Origin: Icerya purchasi
Taxonomy: Eukaryota; Arthropoda; Insecta; Hemiptera; Monophlebidae
Assembly: GCA_039619475.1 (NCBI GenBank)
Contig: CM077115.1
Span: 104,669,893 to 104,733,892, forward strand
DNA length: 64,000 nt
Direction: 5' to 3'
The notes beneath the pieces are model-generated. The model was not told the DNA's origin. It did not search any database and worked only from the letters and a program-made list of their open reading frames with translations. Positions 22,680-35,764 of this stretch are shown here, one piece after another. The stretch's first letter is position 1. Each line of letters begins with the position of its first letter. A program made the translations under genes and the position numbers.

Positions 22680-23310
22680 ATAACTAAATACATTTACGTA
22701 CTATGACCATTAGAACATGTTATAAAAACTAAGGCAGGGTCTGTATACCAAATGACGTAAACCGTAAGTTGGAGTTCCGTTGAGGACAAGAGTGATTTGT
22801 TGGGAAGGGCTGTTTATGAAGAACCTCTGTTCGGAGACATGTATGTTCTATGTGAAAATGATATTCTGTATTTAAATAACTGTTGCGATAAGTACATTCT
22901 TTAAAGGTCACCAATAGTCACTGTAAGTGTTTAAAGTTCAACGCTAGTTTGCATTAAAAAACAAAAGAAAGCATCAAACAATTAAACAACAATGCAGTTT
23001 GTGATAGGTTAGAAGAGTAACTAGCTGAATGTGTAATCAGTTCCGATATTACCAGATACTTCAACTCGACATGGGATATCTCTGGTGAATACATTCGTTT
23101 CTTTGATGTGAGTTCTTGCAGTCACGGTGATGCAATAGGTTTAGTAGATTACGAATGAACAATCCGGGGCATGGTAGTTGGGAATTTCAATGCGTTTTTG
23201 TTATGCATCAAAATAATTCGTACTTGACCGTTTTTTCAAAGTTTAACACTAATTCATTACGAATGTCGGACGGATGTTAACGGCTGAAATCTTATAAGCG
23301 ATTTTGCCGT
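22680..23310. other. Intergenic DNA, no gene seen
   Basis: One 61-codon minus-strand frame (22729-22914) without a recognisable motif; nothing else. Confidence 0.5.
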
Positions 23311-23315
23311 TGCCA

Positions 23316-23488
<173 letters not shown>

Positions 23489-23499
23489 AATGTTATTAT

Positions 23500-25840
23500 C
23501 ATTTATAATTCTGAATCAGTGAATGTAGCGACAAACTAAAAGTCGATGAAGCAACTGTAATCGAATTCCCTTTCAATAAGAAATGTCTTTTCTTCAGCGT
23601 ATTGTGACAATGCATCAGAGTCGGAAGATAAATAAAACTGGCAAGCATTGCGGTCGTGTCGACTATCTGGATAATCGAACCGCCATTAGTTGGCGCGCCG
23701 TCATGATTGTTCACTTCGGTACGAAAAAAAAGGTCTCTTTAAGCTAGCGGATATTAGCAAAATAAATGAACAGCGTTTCTTATAAATTGTTCTACCGGAG
23801 CTGCGATTTCCTCAGCTGACATATTTGAAAGTTATCTGTGTTTTTAAATTTCTGATATTTTAATGGAGTGTATATACATAGGCGGATTGTAAATTTATTA
23901 AAAATAAAATTTAAATGTGGACCAGAGCAGATGGTATATAATCTCTGTTGAGAATGAGTAAATGTTATATCTACGGCAGTCCCTGAAAGAAACACTTAAA
24001 TTCGGTAAAATTATTGTGTTATAATAAATAAGAGATTTTTATTATTAACAAGCTTTCGTGAATCATTCAAATACATATTCGTGGAAAAAGTTAAGAAGTG
24101 GTAAATTAGCTCCGATACTGCGATTAAATATAACCGCGAGAAGGTGTTTTTTTTTTTCGTAAATCCTGAAAACCGGAAAATGTATAACATAAATAAAGGC
24201 TAACGTATTATTTGAAAGAAAAAAAAAAACTGACTATGATGGTTGCCCTATTATTTGAAAAAAAAACACTAGGAATTGCCAAAGTAGTTTTTAAAAATAA
24301 AGAAATGTTTTATCGAATTTTGAATAATTTCGGATTTTAAATAATTTCAAAATTAATCAAAATGAACTTTAGGTTTTGTTCACGTATGATGTGTTCAATA
24401 TTTCGTACGGTATAAAATTTATATTTTAAACAAATTTTGATTATATCATTGGAAATCGTGTAATTTCTCAGAGAAGCTCGCAACACTGATATTTTTCATA
24501 AAATGTATTAATTCGTGCGATATATTTTTAAATAATTTAAAATAATCGTTTCATATATTTGAAGGTGACGGATATACACGAATAAAAATAACGAAACATT
24601 AAAAAGGAATATTTGAAATTGGAAGCTAATTGAACACATTTTTAAATATTCCAAGTTTGTTCGATTGTTAAACAAAAAAAAAACAATTAAAATACGTAAT
24701 ATAATTCAGTTCAATAAAAAGAACGTTGCAATGGATAGCGAAATACTCGGCAGTATTTTGTACTCATTATTAACCACCACCTTGTGTATGAAATATCCGT
24801 TGTGCGGTTTTACAAATGATAACAGAATTATTTATGTATCATTATAGTAGTAGGTACCTATGATTCTCGGGACACAATAAATTTTTTTTGCATTTTATAA
24901 TAATTCGTATTTAAATTAAAACCGGTGTTAACGGCATAATTAAAGTTACGATAATGGTTATGTGTTTTAACTGTTCTCTTAATTATGAATTCTAAGAAAA
25001 ACAAACAGGTACAGGGTCAGGAAATAGAAAGCGTCTTTTTTTATGTTCACATTCGGAAAAAACTGCTTTTTCATTTGTTTGATACGATCAGCGCATGTTC
25101 GATAATAATACATAAAATTAACGTGAAAAATTTAGGCAAAAGTATGTCTTTCGAAATTTTACCTGATACGTGTCACGTGAGCTACCTTTACTTCATTTCA
25201 AGTTAGTTGTCGCGAGAATTGTATTAGAAATTTGAATTCAAATTCACTCTCGTATACGTAAGAGAAGTTCATACGACATAATTAACTACGATAATTACAA
25301 TAAAACGATGAGTAATTAAGACAAATTTAGTAGGAAAAAAATTATTTGAAGATTTCGCAGTGATTTCTAATCACTTTAAATAATTTTCAGAGACGTCCGG
25401 TTAAAATAATGGAACGTCAAAAATATTAACACGGTATCTCTGAAAAAGATTTAAAATGACATGAAAAAGATGACAGTGAAAACATAGCTTGTAAATTTAA
25501 AAATAAATTCGGAGAGCCGTGCGCTATTACGAAAGGTGAACTCCGGAAAACGATTAAAGATACAAAGATGATATCGGTAAATAGGAGCAGATGGAACAGA
25601 TGTAGAATTTTTGAAATATTTAAATGGCGAAAATCTGAAAGAGTATGGTTAAAGTCGTCTTAAAGAGATCACGGATTAAAAAGTGCGCAGAATAAGCCTT
25701 ACGAGTCATGCGTTAAAGATACGTTTAAAAAGCATTTATACCGAAACATATATACGTATGTAAAAATAAATACATCACGAAATCGGAGGAGTAAACGATG
25801 GAAGTGTTTTTACAATTCAAGGTTAGTGCACAAAAAAAAA
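23500..25840. other. AT-rich DNA, no gene seen
   Basis: Several frames of 60-73 codons have no recognisable motif. Composition is strongly AT-rich from 24000 to 25300. Confidence 0.5.
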
Positions 25841-25859
25841 AAAAAAAGAATATCTGAAC

Positions 25860-26450
25860 ACCGTCAACAACAACGATCGATTTTGAAAAACCATTTGATA
25901 ACGTTCTACATAACAAATTATCAGATTATAGCAGTAATGGAAGAATAATTACGAATTTGCGATCGGCCCAGGTGAAATTTTTTGCAGAAGAACTCAAAAT
26001 TAAAAATTGAGTTCATCGAGAATAGTTTCACCGCAGTTGCTTCGATTTGTATTCCGAACGAGGATCTTCAAGGAAGCATTGAATCAATATCTAACTGGCG
26101 GAGGAAAAATAAATAAGTTGATAAAGGTGTACACGTTAATGATTCTGCATTATTGGCTTCATATGTGGAAAACTTAAAACACCTGGCAAGTAAATTAAAC
26201 GATATGCGTGTTTTAAATACGATGTCAAAAAATGAACACTGCAAACACTGATATCACGGTTATAAATAAAACTAAAATAACAAATCCAACAGCGATAAAA
26301 ATGCACGAAGATGTTGTAAATCGAAATATTTAGTGTACCGATTGAAAAGCACGACTCTGATTGAATAGGAACAGCAAGCAGTCATTTTTAGAAAATACGG
26401 AATTTACTGTGTAACAGGAATTTATCATTACAGGTTAAGCGGCGAATAAT
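25860..26450 (+). pseudogene. Decayed LINE reverse transcriptase fragment
   Basis: EKPFDNVLHNKLSDYSSNGR (about 25884-25945) corresponds to reverse transcriptase motif A (DFEKAFDxVxHxxL). DKGVHVNDSALLASYVENLK (about 26117-26178) corresponds to the YADDxxLLA motif with both catalytic aspartates disturbed (ND). INKTKI (about 26262) is the NxxKT motif. Frames shift between them and stops occur. It is clearly inactive; the clade cannot be fixed. Confidence 0.6.
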
Positions 26451-26454
26451 TTTT

Positions 26455-27990
26455 TATTTATTTATTTATTTATATATTTTTTTTTTTTTTTGGATTGTTA
26501 TGTTGGCATCGAGGGTAATTGCTTAGACTGGTCGATTTTTATCGAAATTCCCTTCGTCTGATATCAATACGTTCTTTCTAGACATTGTCATCTTAAGCTT
26601 TGGCATAATACCCTTCTTCTCTGTCTAATACCGAATCCTCTTATCGTTCTGTTGAAGCTTTCCTCTTATTTCCTAATCCCTCTCGTTTTATTATCTGTGT
26701 TCTATCTGTCGACTTCGCTTAGATCATAGTCGACTTCGAGCATCCTTATTCGGTTTTTCTATAATACCTTCTTCTCTTTGTTTTGTCCATCCTGATGATT
26801 ATCCTTTATGATACTAATCGTATTTCCTTTAACTGTTCTTTTAGGACGCTTCTACAATTTTTAAACCTTAATTTACACCTATTCCTTATACGGTGCTGTC
26901 TTTATTCTTTCATTTCCATCTGGGATAATCTGAGTCCTGGATACTTTAATAATTGTTCGGTGCGAGTTCAGTTTAATTTTTTTTTTTTTTTTGGCACAGT
27001 TGTCTCTTTCCTCTAGAAGTCGTAAAATGTCGAGTAGTTGTCGGTTAAATTTTAATTCGAGATAGAATAATGAAACGTAATACAGATGTGTTTGAATATA
27101 GGTGGAATAAAACTTTCAACGGAATCGGGGGAGACCTAATTACACACCGTCGTAGACAGCATTTTAATCGAATACAGAGGAAGAAAGAGAAAATATGAAG
27201 GGGAGAATTAAGGAAAAGTAAAAACGGAAGCTAGATAGGAAAATGTGACGGTGAGGAAGGAAACCTCGAGGAGTATGGAATTAGAAGGAAGATTAGGCTA
27301 GGGGCAAACAGATTAAAGGAACGATTATTGGGAAAAAACGCGTACTTTACAAGAATATTTCAGTCGAAGATATTATTAAAGCGTATCATTTTTTTTTAAG
27401 GGGAAAAATGGAAAGACGCAGCAACCCCCCGAGAAAGTCCGATTGAGCCACGCATTGAGAATTCGCAACAAGTTAACACAAATGTAGAATACAGAAACGG
27501 AATATCCGGCGAAAAAACGAATTAGGGGGCACTCTTCTTGCAGTCAGATGTGACCAAGCAATTTTGAAAAAAAAAAATGATTGGAGAAAATGAAAATAAT
27601 GAAAAATAATTCTGTTGTGAAGAAAAAAACAATAAAAAGAAGAAAATGAAAATATGCAGAGTTGAAGAATAAAAGAAGCTTCAACAGTATCCTCTCGTGA
27701 ACTGTCCTTGAAATGGTTACATAAGAGGAGTAATGTAATTGGCGATGCTGTCAAATTCCAGGTTAGTTACACTGATAACGCGGGTAGAAAAATGAGAACA
27801 ACTTTGATTATTACGGGAGATTCTGTAAATGTGAAATAAGCTAAGACAAAGAGAAATAAGAGTCGTGAGCAGAGATTTTCCTAGAAGTAGAGCTCTCTCT
27901 TTTCGGTGGATTTAGTAGACTAGAGCATGTAAGTCGGAGGCTAGCTCAGATATACAAATATCATATACATATATCTATATATGGGCGGCA
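26455..27990. other. Strand-biased spacer, possible old LINE debris
   Basis: From 26520 to 27000 the plus strand is pyrimidine-rich, and from 27060 to 27960 it is purine-rich. In this window coding strands of the dominant LINE are strikingly pyrimidine-rich, so decayed copies on both strands are possible, but I could not find a diagnostic motif. The minus-strand 93-codon frame at 27473-27754 has no recognised domain. Confidence 0.3.
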
Positions 27991-27999
27991 GACGAAATT

Positions 28000-28690
28000 C
28001 AATAAGATTTGTTTGAATTGGAAAAAGATCTATGAGGAGGAGCTGAAGACGAGAATTTTGTAGATTGATGTAATTTAGACTGTTTGAAGGCGGGCACACG
28101 GCTGTGCGAATAAAATAGCAACAGTCAACTTCATTGAGCAGCTGAATTAGGCGCGTTGGCTTGATTTTAAATTAAAAGAAAAGAAAAAGAAAAATCCATT
28201 TTGTATTCGCATTTTTATTTATATGCACTATTTAAGTATTTTTCGTTCGTAAAAAGGATATGGTAATTATTAAATTATTCGATCTTTTAAGATCTTACTA
28301 ATCAGAGTTGTTTATGAAGAAAAAAAAATATACTCCTAACATGCTACGCGTTGTAAATATATATGTAAATATTATTATTCGATATTTGTATCACATTTGA
28401 AATGTGCTGATGCGGGGGGGGGGAGATATGTTAATGATGCGGGAAAATCTTTTAATACTTACATTTATTACAATAGTACTGAATTATTTAGAATTCATGA
28501 CTTTGTTATTATTATTATTATTATTTTTTTTTTTTTTGATACAGGATTATAGTTAAAGGTTTTTAATCAAAAAAAAGAAAAATTGCCACCGCGCAGTAAA
28601 AAAAAATTTAAATTTTTAGTGTTTTTCTTTTCTTTTTTTTTTTTTTTAATTATTCCTACCTCGAGCCGCAAACCGATTAGTTTTTTTTTT
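28000..28690. other. Spacer, homopolymer-rich
   Basis: Contains a G9 run near 28415, a short (ATT)n near 28507 and T/A runs. No gene. Confidence 0.5.
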
Positions 28691-28900
28691 GTTTAAAAAT
28701 GAAAAAAAAGAAAATTGGGCTCGTCAACCAACGGGATCTTCACCCAGAAACAATTAGAAATAAAAAAGGAAAGTTATATAATCAGATATCGCCAATAACA
28801 ATAGCGGGGATAATAAGTGTGGAAGGAAAAGACAGGATATAATAACGGGCGTAAAAAGGCGCAGGAAGGACAAGTCTAAGAATCGGGGTTATTGTAATTA
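28690..28900 (-). mobile_element. I-like LINE 3' fragment, minus strand
   Basis: On the minus strand LVLPAPFYARYYILSFPSTL matches the family block LGLPxPYxAxYxLSLPS that closes ORF2. The 3' hairpin CTGGGTGAAGATCCCGTTGG plus TTGACGAGCCCAA is at 28746-28714, followed by an A-rich tail. The zinc motif itself was not found, so the copy is short. Confidence 0.6.
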
Positions 28901-29688
28901 TTGGTACTTTCGAAGAGTAAATAAAATGCGCGATTCGTAAAAATTTATGGAGACTTATTGGTCTGCATTAGATTTTAGAGAAATGACGGACGCCATCGCT
29001 AGCAGGTTTGTTGGAAATAAAAATTTTCATCGTTCAGGCTGCGGGTAAAATATAAATTGATAAACACCGGCGCGAATTACTTACGGGTAAACCCCACCTA
29101 ACGACCGCAGCAAGCACGAGTCTGCGTGTCACCCGTTAAAATTTTATTTTACTCGCTGAAAAAAAAGCCCGCAAAAAGCGAACCACACTACTTCTCTATC
29201 ATGCTCGTTGAGCAAAAGAGGTGAAAGCAAAAATTTTCGTTTGACGTTAAAAAAAAAAGCTGTCGGCTACTGGTCGGCGGGTACTGTTTATCGCGTTGAC
29301 GGAGAACGGGGGTTTTTAAGAAGAATTTAGGGCACTAAATGTGTCTACTGCGACCACCGGACGGGGTAGGAAAGCCCATTATTGCCAGAACGACTCCTCT
29401 GAAGGTAAAACGGGAATTTTTTGCCATTACTATTTTTTGGCAGAATTTTTGCTTTTTCTCGTTTAATGTGTGTGTGTGTGTGTGTTTTTTTTTCTTTTTG
29501 TTTTTTTTAATTTTTATTTCCCTTTTTAAGCGCAGGCCCGTGTCCCGTTCCATGTAACGTGGGCTAACGCCGAGCGCAGCGACGATATTATTTTACATTT
29601 TTATATCTTGATGCCGGCAGCGAGTAACAATTTAAGGGGAAATCATAGTTGGGCGCGTCTACTTTAGCTGGTGTAGGTAAACTTTTGA

Positions 29689-29973
29689 ATGGGGACGCGA
29701 AGAAGCCGCAGAATAGGAGTCTGTGCTGAAGATGATGCGGCGAAAACGAAGCAAAAACCGATTGATAATGGCGAGCGAGTCAGTGTAGAGGCTTCTGATG
29801 TTGCAGAAGAATTTTTGTCGTTGTCCCGTGGTAAGAACGAGATGGAAAGCTACAACGTTCTCTTGTGTGGGGGGCTACATGTAGGTCAATTCGGTATAAA
29901 GAAAAGTAAGTTTATCCATCCATTATACGAACGCAGATACCGGGGCTTGCTTTTCTGCTTTTTAGTAGCCTAA
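29689..29973 (+). CDS. Unassigned open frame, possible exon
   Basis: A 94-codon frame beginning MGTRRSRRIGVCAEDDAAKT. The first 48 codons are charged and compositionally unlike the TE translations around it. A GTAAG, the consensus start of a 5' splice site, follows codon 48 (CGTG|GTAAGA, about 29830), and another follows at about 29906 (AAAA|GTAAGT). The sequence upstream (29540-29690) is locally GC-richer. I recognise no domain. It could be the first coding exon of a host gene that continues beyond, or a chance frame; no partner exon was found in the next 2 kb. Confidence 0.2.
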   Translation: MGTRRSRRIGVCAEDDAAKTKQKPIDNGERVSVEASDVAEEFLSLSRGKNEMESYNVLLCGGLHVGQFGIKKSKFIHPLYERRYRGLLFCFLVA

Positions 29974-29989
29974 AACTATCTATATCTAT

Positions 29990-32100
29990 ATATTTATTAT
30001 CTAATACAGGAATACGTGTGCGGCTCCGTGTAGGTGTGTGTAGGTGCGCGAATCGATGCGCTGGTGTTGGTGTTCTATTCGCGGGGCCAATGCAAATATT
30101 GATCACAACCAAGAGGAAAAATTGCGCTATAACCCGCTGTAGCAACATTACGACGGCAACTGAAGATACTCTTTCTACGCGTACACAAGCTAACAAACTA
30201 ACTAATCCGTATTTACGTGTACCTCTCTATATACATACATATACTTCTATGTATATATGTGTATATACACACACCCATACATATATATATATATATATAT
30301 ATATGCATATATATTTATACTGTAGAGTGCTGTATAAATTTAACTGGAGAGAGAATGAGTTTTTTGGCTTTTATCCAGTTTACTGCCTCCTTAAGTTTAC
30401 ATTTTTATATTTAGTTCTGTGGTTCCTATTGTTGAAGTTTATCGTTTTCATTGTAATTACATGACAAAGAAAAGAGGGCTTTTAGCATTTACTTCTTTTC
30501 TTTTCCTTTAGCTTCGTTCACCGCTGATTATCATTAAATCGACATGTGAAACAACCTTTTTCTAGTAAATATTTCACTGGTCCAATGTAAATGCTGTCTT
30601 TACAGCGGATACAGCATTAGCCAGCTTTATACATCGGGTCGTAGTAACCACATGTAAGTTTATGCCGTTATAAAAAAAAAAAAAAAAATGTAAATAATTA
30701 AATAAATATATATACAAAGCGTATAATCTTAGTGAAACATGAATTTTGAAACGAAATTAAAAGCCATTAAAAACTAAGATGCTGAATTAAAATAAAATCG
30801 CTCTTAAATGGTTGCTTTTTTTTATATATATATAAAGCTCTGGTATAATCTTAGTGAAGCATCTCGAATGTTTTTAAAACGAAATTAAAAGACTAAAACG
30901 CGGAATAAAATAAAATTAGTTGTAATTTGTTTGTTTTTTTTTTCATAAAAAGATTCCTTTCACGGAGAAATTTGTTTCAAAATCTCGGTGATTTGTAAAA
31001 CTTTTACCTATATAAATTAAAAACTTGCTTTTGTGATTAATGGCCGGATTCAAAAATTATTCTTCACAAAAAATGGAAGGTATTTTTTTTTTTTTTTTAG
31101 AAAGATCGACGAAAGTTTAGAGAGGATTGATAGAAAAAAAAAAAAACAACAAAAATAAAAATGTGGCTTCGGTAAAGATTTTTTTCTAAAAGAACTTTTT
31201 CTATGTTTCACGAAAATATTAATTTAATTTTTTTGCTTATTTTCCATCTTTTATCTATAAATAAGAGAAAAGAAATCCATTTTCCGCGTTTCTTTTTTTT
31301 TGTTTTTTGGCCTGGCAATAAACCATTTGGCCACTATCAAGTTCCGCGTTCTTGCGATTTAATTTATTCATATTATTAACCGCAATTATTGGTTGTTATA
31401 TTCGTCTATTATATCGGTAATGGTAGATCTCATTTTGGAAATTCGCGCTTTAACACTAGAACAGACGTCATCTTAAATTAGCACTTATTAATTATCGCGT
31501 TTGTTTATTTCTATATTTTCATGCAGTGCTCACGGTATTTTGTCATTCTTGAAAATAAATTATATACATAGTGCGAATTTTATTTTAAATTACTAATGAA
31601 AGTGTATATATGTTTATTATGTTTGGAGAGGAAAAAGAAAAATTAGTATAAACACTTTTATTATTATTTATACGTGTAAGTAGTGTTTCATATAAATATG
31701 AAACATTTATAACAATAACAAAATATTATGTCTTACTTCTTCGAACTACCCTGCGAGGATATCCGAGATGCTGAGAACCGTTGATCTCTAGACCACTGGT
31801 TTATTTGATTATGTTTTTGCGATTAAAAATTCTTTTCTCTCTCCCCTCTCCCTCTTCCGGGTTGATTACTCACGTGTTTGAGATGCTGCTATGTTGAATC
31901 AGGTTGAACATTATCGAGCTTCCTAAATGTTAACGGGATTATCGTTTTCATTTCCGCAGATTTATAGTGCATTCGAATTATGACTATCTATTTTGAAGAT
32001 CGTTGATTTTGTGCACAATTTTACCTTCTGAATTACAAGGAAGGGCGGGGACGAAGTTTGTACGGGCATTCCTAACAAGTTGATGTCAACAAAAATTGCC
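29990..32100. other. Intergenic DNA, no gene seen
   Basis: Includes a TA/CA microsatellite (about 30225-30310). A minus-strand candidate LINE tail lies at 31285-31345, where GGCCAAATGGTTTATTGCCAG then GCC and A-runs reads as a hairpin before poly(A). Open frames across 29912-30464 mainly translate the microsatellite. Confidence 0.4.
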
Positions 32101-32119
32101 TCGAAAGTGACAAAAGACA

Positions 32120-34090
32120 AAAATTTAATCGAATGGGTTTAAATAAATTCTTAACGAAAGAAATATCATTCTACAGTAATATAATGAATAAAAAAGTGAT
32201 CAAAAGAACCAAAGACCTCCTACGAATGACGAATAGTATAAAAATACTAATAAAAATTGAAAATTTTAGTGGAAAAATAATAGCGGATAAGAATGAAATA
32301 GCGAAAAATGTTGAAAGATATTTCATTTCACGCTCTAATCATTCTAGACTTTCGACTGACATGTATCCATCTTTATTCTCAAATCGCTTTTCACAGTACC
32401 GTCTTATTCAACCGGTTCCTAGTTTCCTGCCTTGGTTTCAATCTATTCCTACCTGTCGTCGTTCCACTGTTCTTTCCTTAATTAGGCTTAGAATCAATCA
32501 TTCTCTACTCCCCTCTTCTCGCTTTTGTTTTTGCTTTAGCTCTTTCTTCTTTCTGCACGCTTCACGCTTCTCAAATCACATCTACGCTCTCTAACGAACG
32601 CTCCTTTCTTTACGCCCAACTTCTAGTTTTGGGTCTTCCTACTCCCTTTAACGATACCTATATTCTTCCCTTCCCATTGCTGCTGTCCTTTGTCTTTTCC
32701 ATTTCTGACCGCTTGGCTATTTAGTTATAACTCTTAACTTTTCATGTTGTTGGGTCAAGGCCGCTGGCGCGCCCAGGGTAGGAAAAAAGAAAAAAAAAAA
32801 GAAAGATATTTCATTCAGATATATAATAATACAAAAGCATTACCTAGAACTCAACGGGGGGGGGGGCATACAACAATTTAGATGATGCAGAAACTGTCCC
32901 AGAAATATCGTACAAAGAAGTTGAATACGCTTTCAAGTAGCTGGAAAATAGCAACTGGCTCTGATGGCGTACTAGCAGAAAAACTGAAGCACGTGGTACC
33001 GCGATAATAGATAATAGATGGTGTCTCGTGAATAATACAATATCGACAACACGGAAACAGGCAGATTTGGCCTACTAGTGTGTGTGTGTACGATGTGTCC
33101 CAGGTATATACGAATTATTCGTCTAAATAATAACAAATCGAATAACGCGATCAACAATAGACTAATTAATCGAGGGAATTAGCGAAATTTAGTTTCAGGT
33201 ACTGCGCAACGGATCATGAATAATTAGAACTTTGATCCAAATTGTCGAAGAGAGGACATCATTCGACGACTCTATTTGTAGATTGTGGAAAAGCATTCGA
33301 TTCTGTTGAAATACGAGCAGCGTCGAAGTTACTACAACATTTTGGATATACTTATATTCTAACATGATCGGGAATCTGTCTCGGTGAAAGTTACGCCGTG
33401 TTTTGCTTACCACAAAGAGATACTATATTGTCAAAATTATTTATAGCAGCCTTGAAACGGGTATTCAGAAAATTTAACTAAGATGCAAGAGGCGCATAAA
33501 TACAGTCAACGGGAAAAACTAAATCAAATAAAATTCGTAGATAACATGCTCATGTTCGGAGTAATTCAGATGTGCTGTTTAAAACGTTAGGGGGTTGTTA
33601 AAAATAAATGTACAGGAAACAAAGCTAATGTCGAGCAGCACAGACGATGTATCTTATAAATCAATAAGCAATCGATTAGGAAAAAGAGATACATATATTT
33701 TTACTACCTAGGACAGTAAATAACTACAGACAGAACGGAAATCGTTCAACTAGAAGTAAGAAGAGTATCATTCGCACGGCAGTGTTCGGGAAGTTATGTA
33801 ACGCATTCCGGACTGATATCGAGCAGTTTGAAGTGTAAACAACCCCAGTGTCTTTCTCTCGCCGTTATAAACTGACGGCACCGAAACATGAAATCTTACC
33901 GAAAGGTATAACCAGGAAAATCAGGAAGACGCAAACGATGCGACAAAGAATTACGCTTTGATATTAAAAGATAGACAAAGAATTACTCGGATTAAGGATA
34001 GAACAAACTAGACGGATGCGGTGGAATGCCAAACTCGGGCTGGGCATGCGGCACGTAGAAACGAGGACAGATGAATGAAACTTGTTTGTT
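32120..34090 (+). pseudogene. Old LINE ORF2 interrupted by a younger LINE
   Basis: The outer copy reads through two halves. Before the insertion (32133-32327) the frame ends KIIADKNEIAKNVERYFI, and after it (from 32816) it continues QIYNN. This is the linker before the reverse transcriptase. Then ATGSDGVLAEKLKH (about 32957) matches KATGPDGxxAExLK, DCGKAFDSVE (about 33278) is motif A, and FIAALKRVFRKFN (about 33443) is the LFxAALExVFRKL block. FGKLCNAFRTDIEQFEV (about 33787), GLRIEQTRRMRWNAKLGLG (about 33990) and MRHVETRTDE (about 34045) follow. The FADD motif was not found and stops are frequent. Close relatives are common CR1/Jockey/RTE-like LINEs of insects; it is inactive. Confidence 0.75.
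32328..32800 (+). mobile_element. I-like LINE 3' end nested in an older LINE
   Basis: A 473-base insertion flanked by GAAAGATATTTCATT at 32313-32327 and 32801-32815. It contains the RSTVLSLIRLRINHSLL block (about 32459-32510), a damaged zinc region (SNHIYAL, then a stop and NERSF), and LVLGLPTPFNDTYILPFPLL in another frame (about 32625-32685). It ends with TGGGTCAAGGCCGCTGGCGCG plus CCCA (32751-32775) and poly(A). The last bases match those of the 63.6-kb copy almost exactly, so these two belong to the same subfamily. Confidence 0.88.
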
Positions 34091-34099
34091 TTGCAATGG

Positions 34100-35760
34100 A
34101 TGCCGTTAAATGAATATGTAAGCCTAATTGGGCGGCAGTGTGTTTCGTTCAGGTACGATTTAGTTCAAAATTACCGCACACTGAAAATATACAAACTGAT
34201 TCGATTCTTTTTTTTTTAATTGTTTTTGGAGGCCCCCCTCTGGGTGACAAGTCCAATAAAAAAAATAATAAAAAAAAAAACAAAAAAAAACAAACAAAAT
34301 ATTTCACTCACGCTGACTTTATAGCTGACAAACCCCTCCGAAAAAAAGAGAACATGGGTTTTTTATGTTTTTCACTAGCGGCGTGTCTGCGAAAGAGATT
34401 AATATCTATTTTGATAAAAAAAAAAAAAAAAACGAAAAACGTTTGTAACGTCACTTAAGGGGTATAGACACTGTAGAATTTTCAAAAAATCGATCATCTT
34501 TTTTTTTTTTTTTTGAGCTTAAAAGATAAATTTTGTTGAATCCTCTAGGCGAAATTCATGGAAAAAAAAATTCTTTGCAATTTCCCGCTTTTCCCTGAAC
34601 GCCTTTGACGCTCCTCCTGATATAACTTTGGGCATTAAGCCACTTATCTGCTGGGAAGGTACACAAACTAATCCCTTACCTATGGATTTCTAACTTCTCT
34701 AATATACTAGTAGATGTCTGTAGAAACTACGTTTTATCAAACACGATAAGAAACAAAATTTAACACACGAACAAAAGACCGATACTGGTCGACCGGTTAA
34801 CCATTTACTATGGTCTTTCGGTAGGTCTCAATTAAGATAGAAAATATAAAAAAAGGACATTTGGTCAATTTTATTTCATAAAATGTCCACCGACGAGTAT
34901 CCGCAGCACGAGAAGTGCTCAGAGACTTGATGTGACTGAAAGAAGGCACAATCAGCGGGGAGACCTCTCGTCATAAGTTAAAAATTTCACGCTTTTGAAT
35001 GAATTAAGCTAATATATGAGGAACTGAGCCGCGATAAATTACTGAACCGTTGTTTGGAGGGCTCCACCTGAAATAACGGCAAAAGCTACAATGCCACGGT
35101 TTGGAGTTTGGCTTACAAACTGTATTCCATCGCTGCTGTTAGTATGGCCGTATGTTGTTTTAATGACGGAATAAAAAGTTTTTGCAAGCTATGAAAGTTT
35201 TGCAGACAGATTTGGGTGTCCAAACAATCGTATAATTTTTGTTAGAAATCGGATGTAAGGCGTATCAAACACGCTGCTCAGTTATTAACGGATGCGGCGA
35301 AACAGGCGCGCTTTTCGATTAAATCATTGAGAAAAGAAGACGAAAATAAAAAAATTCAACTTGGACGGGCAACAACTGTACGGTCTAGGGATTGTAGATT
35401 AATGGTGAAAAATTTTAAACGCGTTTTTCTTCCAACTCTCCTGCAATTTTTAATCTTTTGAAATTTTAACCACGCCTTTAAAACAATATTATGCAGTGAA
35501 ACACGTACGGAGTTTTCAATAAATTAATTGTGAAATTTTTTATAAACAAATAAGTGACCTTTTTTTCATCGAAAATTCCACTATATTATTCAAAAATCAA
35601 TCTTTTTAGAATTCCGTACGTGTTTCACTAGCTATAATCGTGTAGATTGAGAGGATATTTTTTCCAGATAAAAAGTTACGCCAGTTCTACCGCGTGCCGC
35701 GGACAACAACCTCAAAGTGAAGATAGGTTGCGAAAACGACTACAGCGCCTCCGCCATTTT
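34100..35760. other. Spacer with a LINE tail and a small inverted repeat
   Basis: GGAGGCCCCCCTCTGGGTGAC plus AAGTCCAATAAA (34229-34262) resembles a LINE 3' tail. The 106-codon frame around it is an artefact of A-runs. The rest, including 34600-35490, has no recognisable gene. Confidence 0.4.
35495..35629. mobile_element. Small inverted-repeat element
   Basis: AGTGAAACACGTACGGA at 35495-35511 is repeated exactly in inverted orientation at 35613-35629, enclosing about 100 AT-rich bases without coding capacity. It looks like a short MITE or fold-back element. No certain target duplication is visible. Confidence 0.55.
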
Positions 35761-35764
35761 GTAA

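Noticed and set aside
31745..31810. A second tRNA-like segment near CTGCGAGGATATCCGAGATG
   Set aside because: No proper A-box to B-box spacing on either strand.
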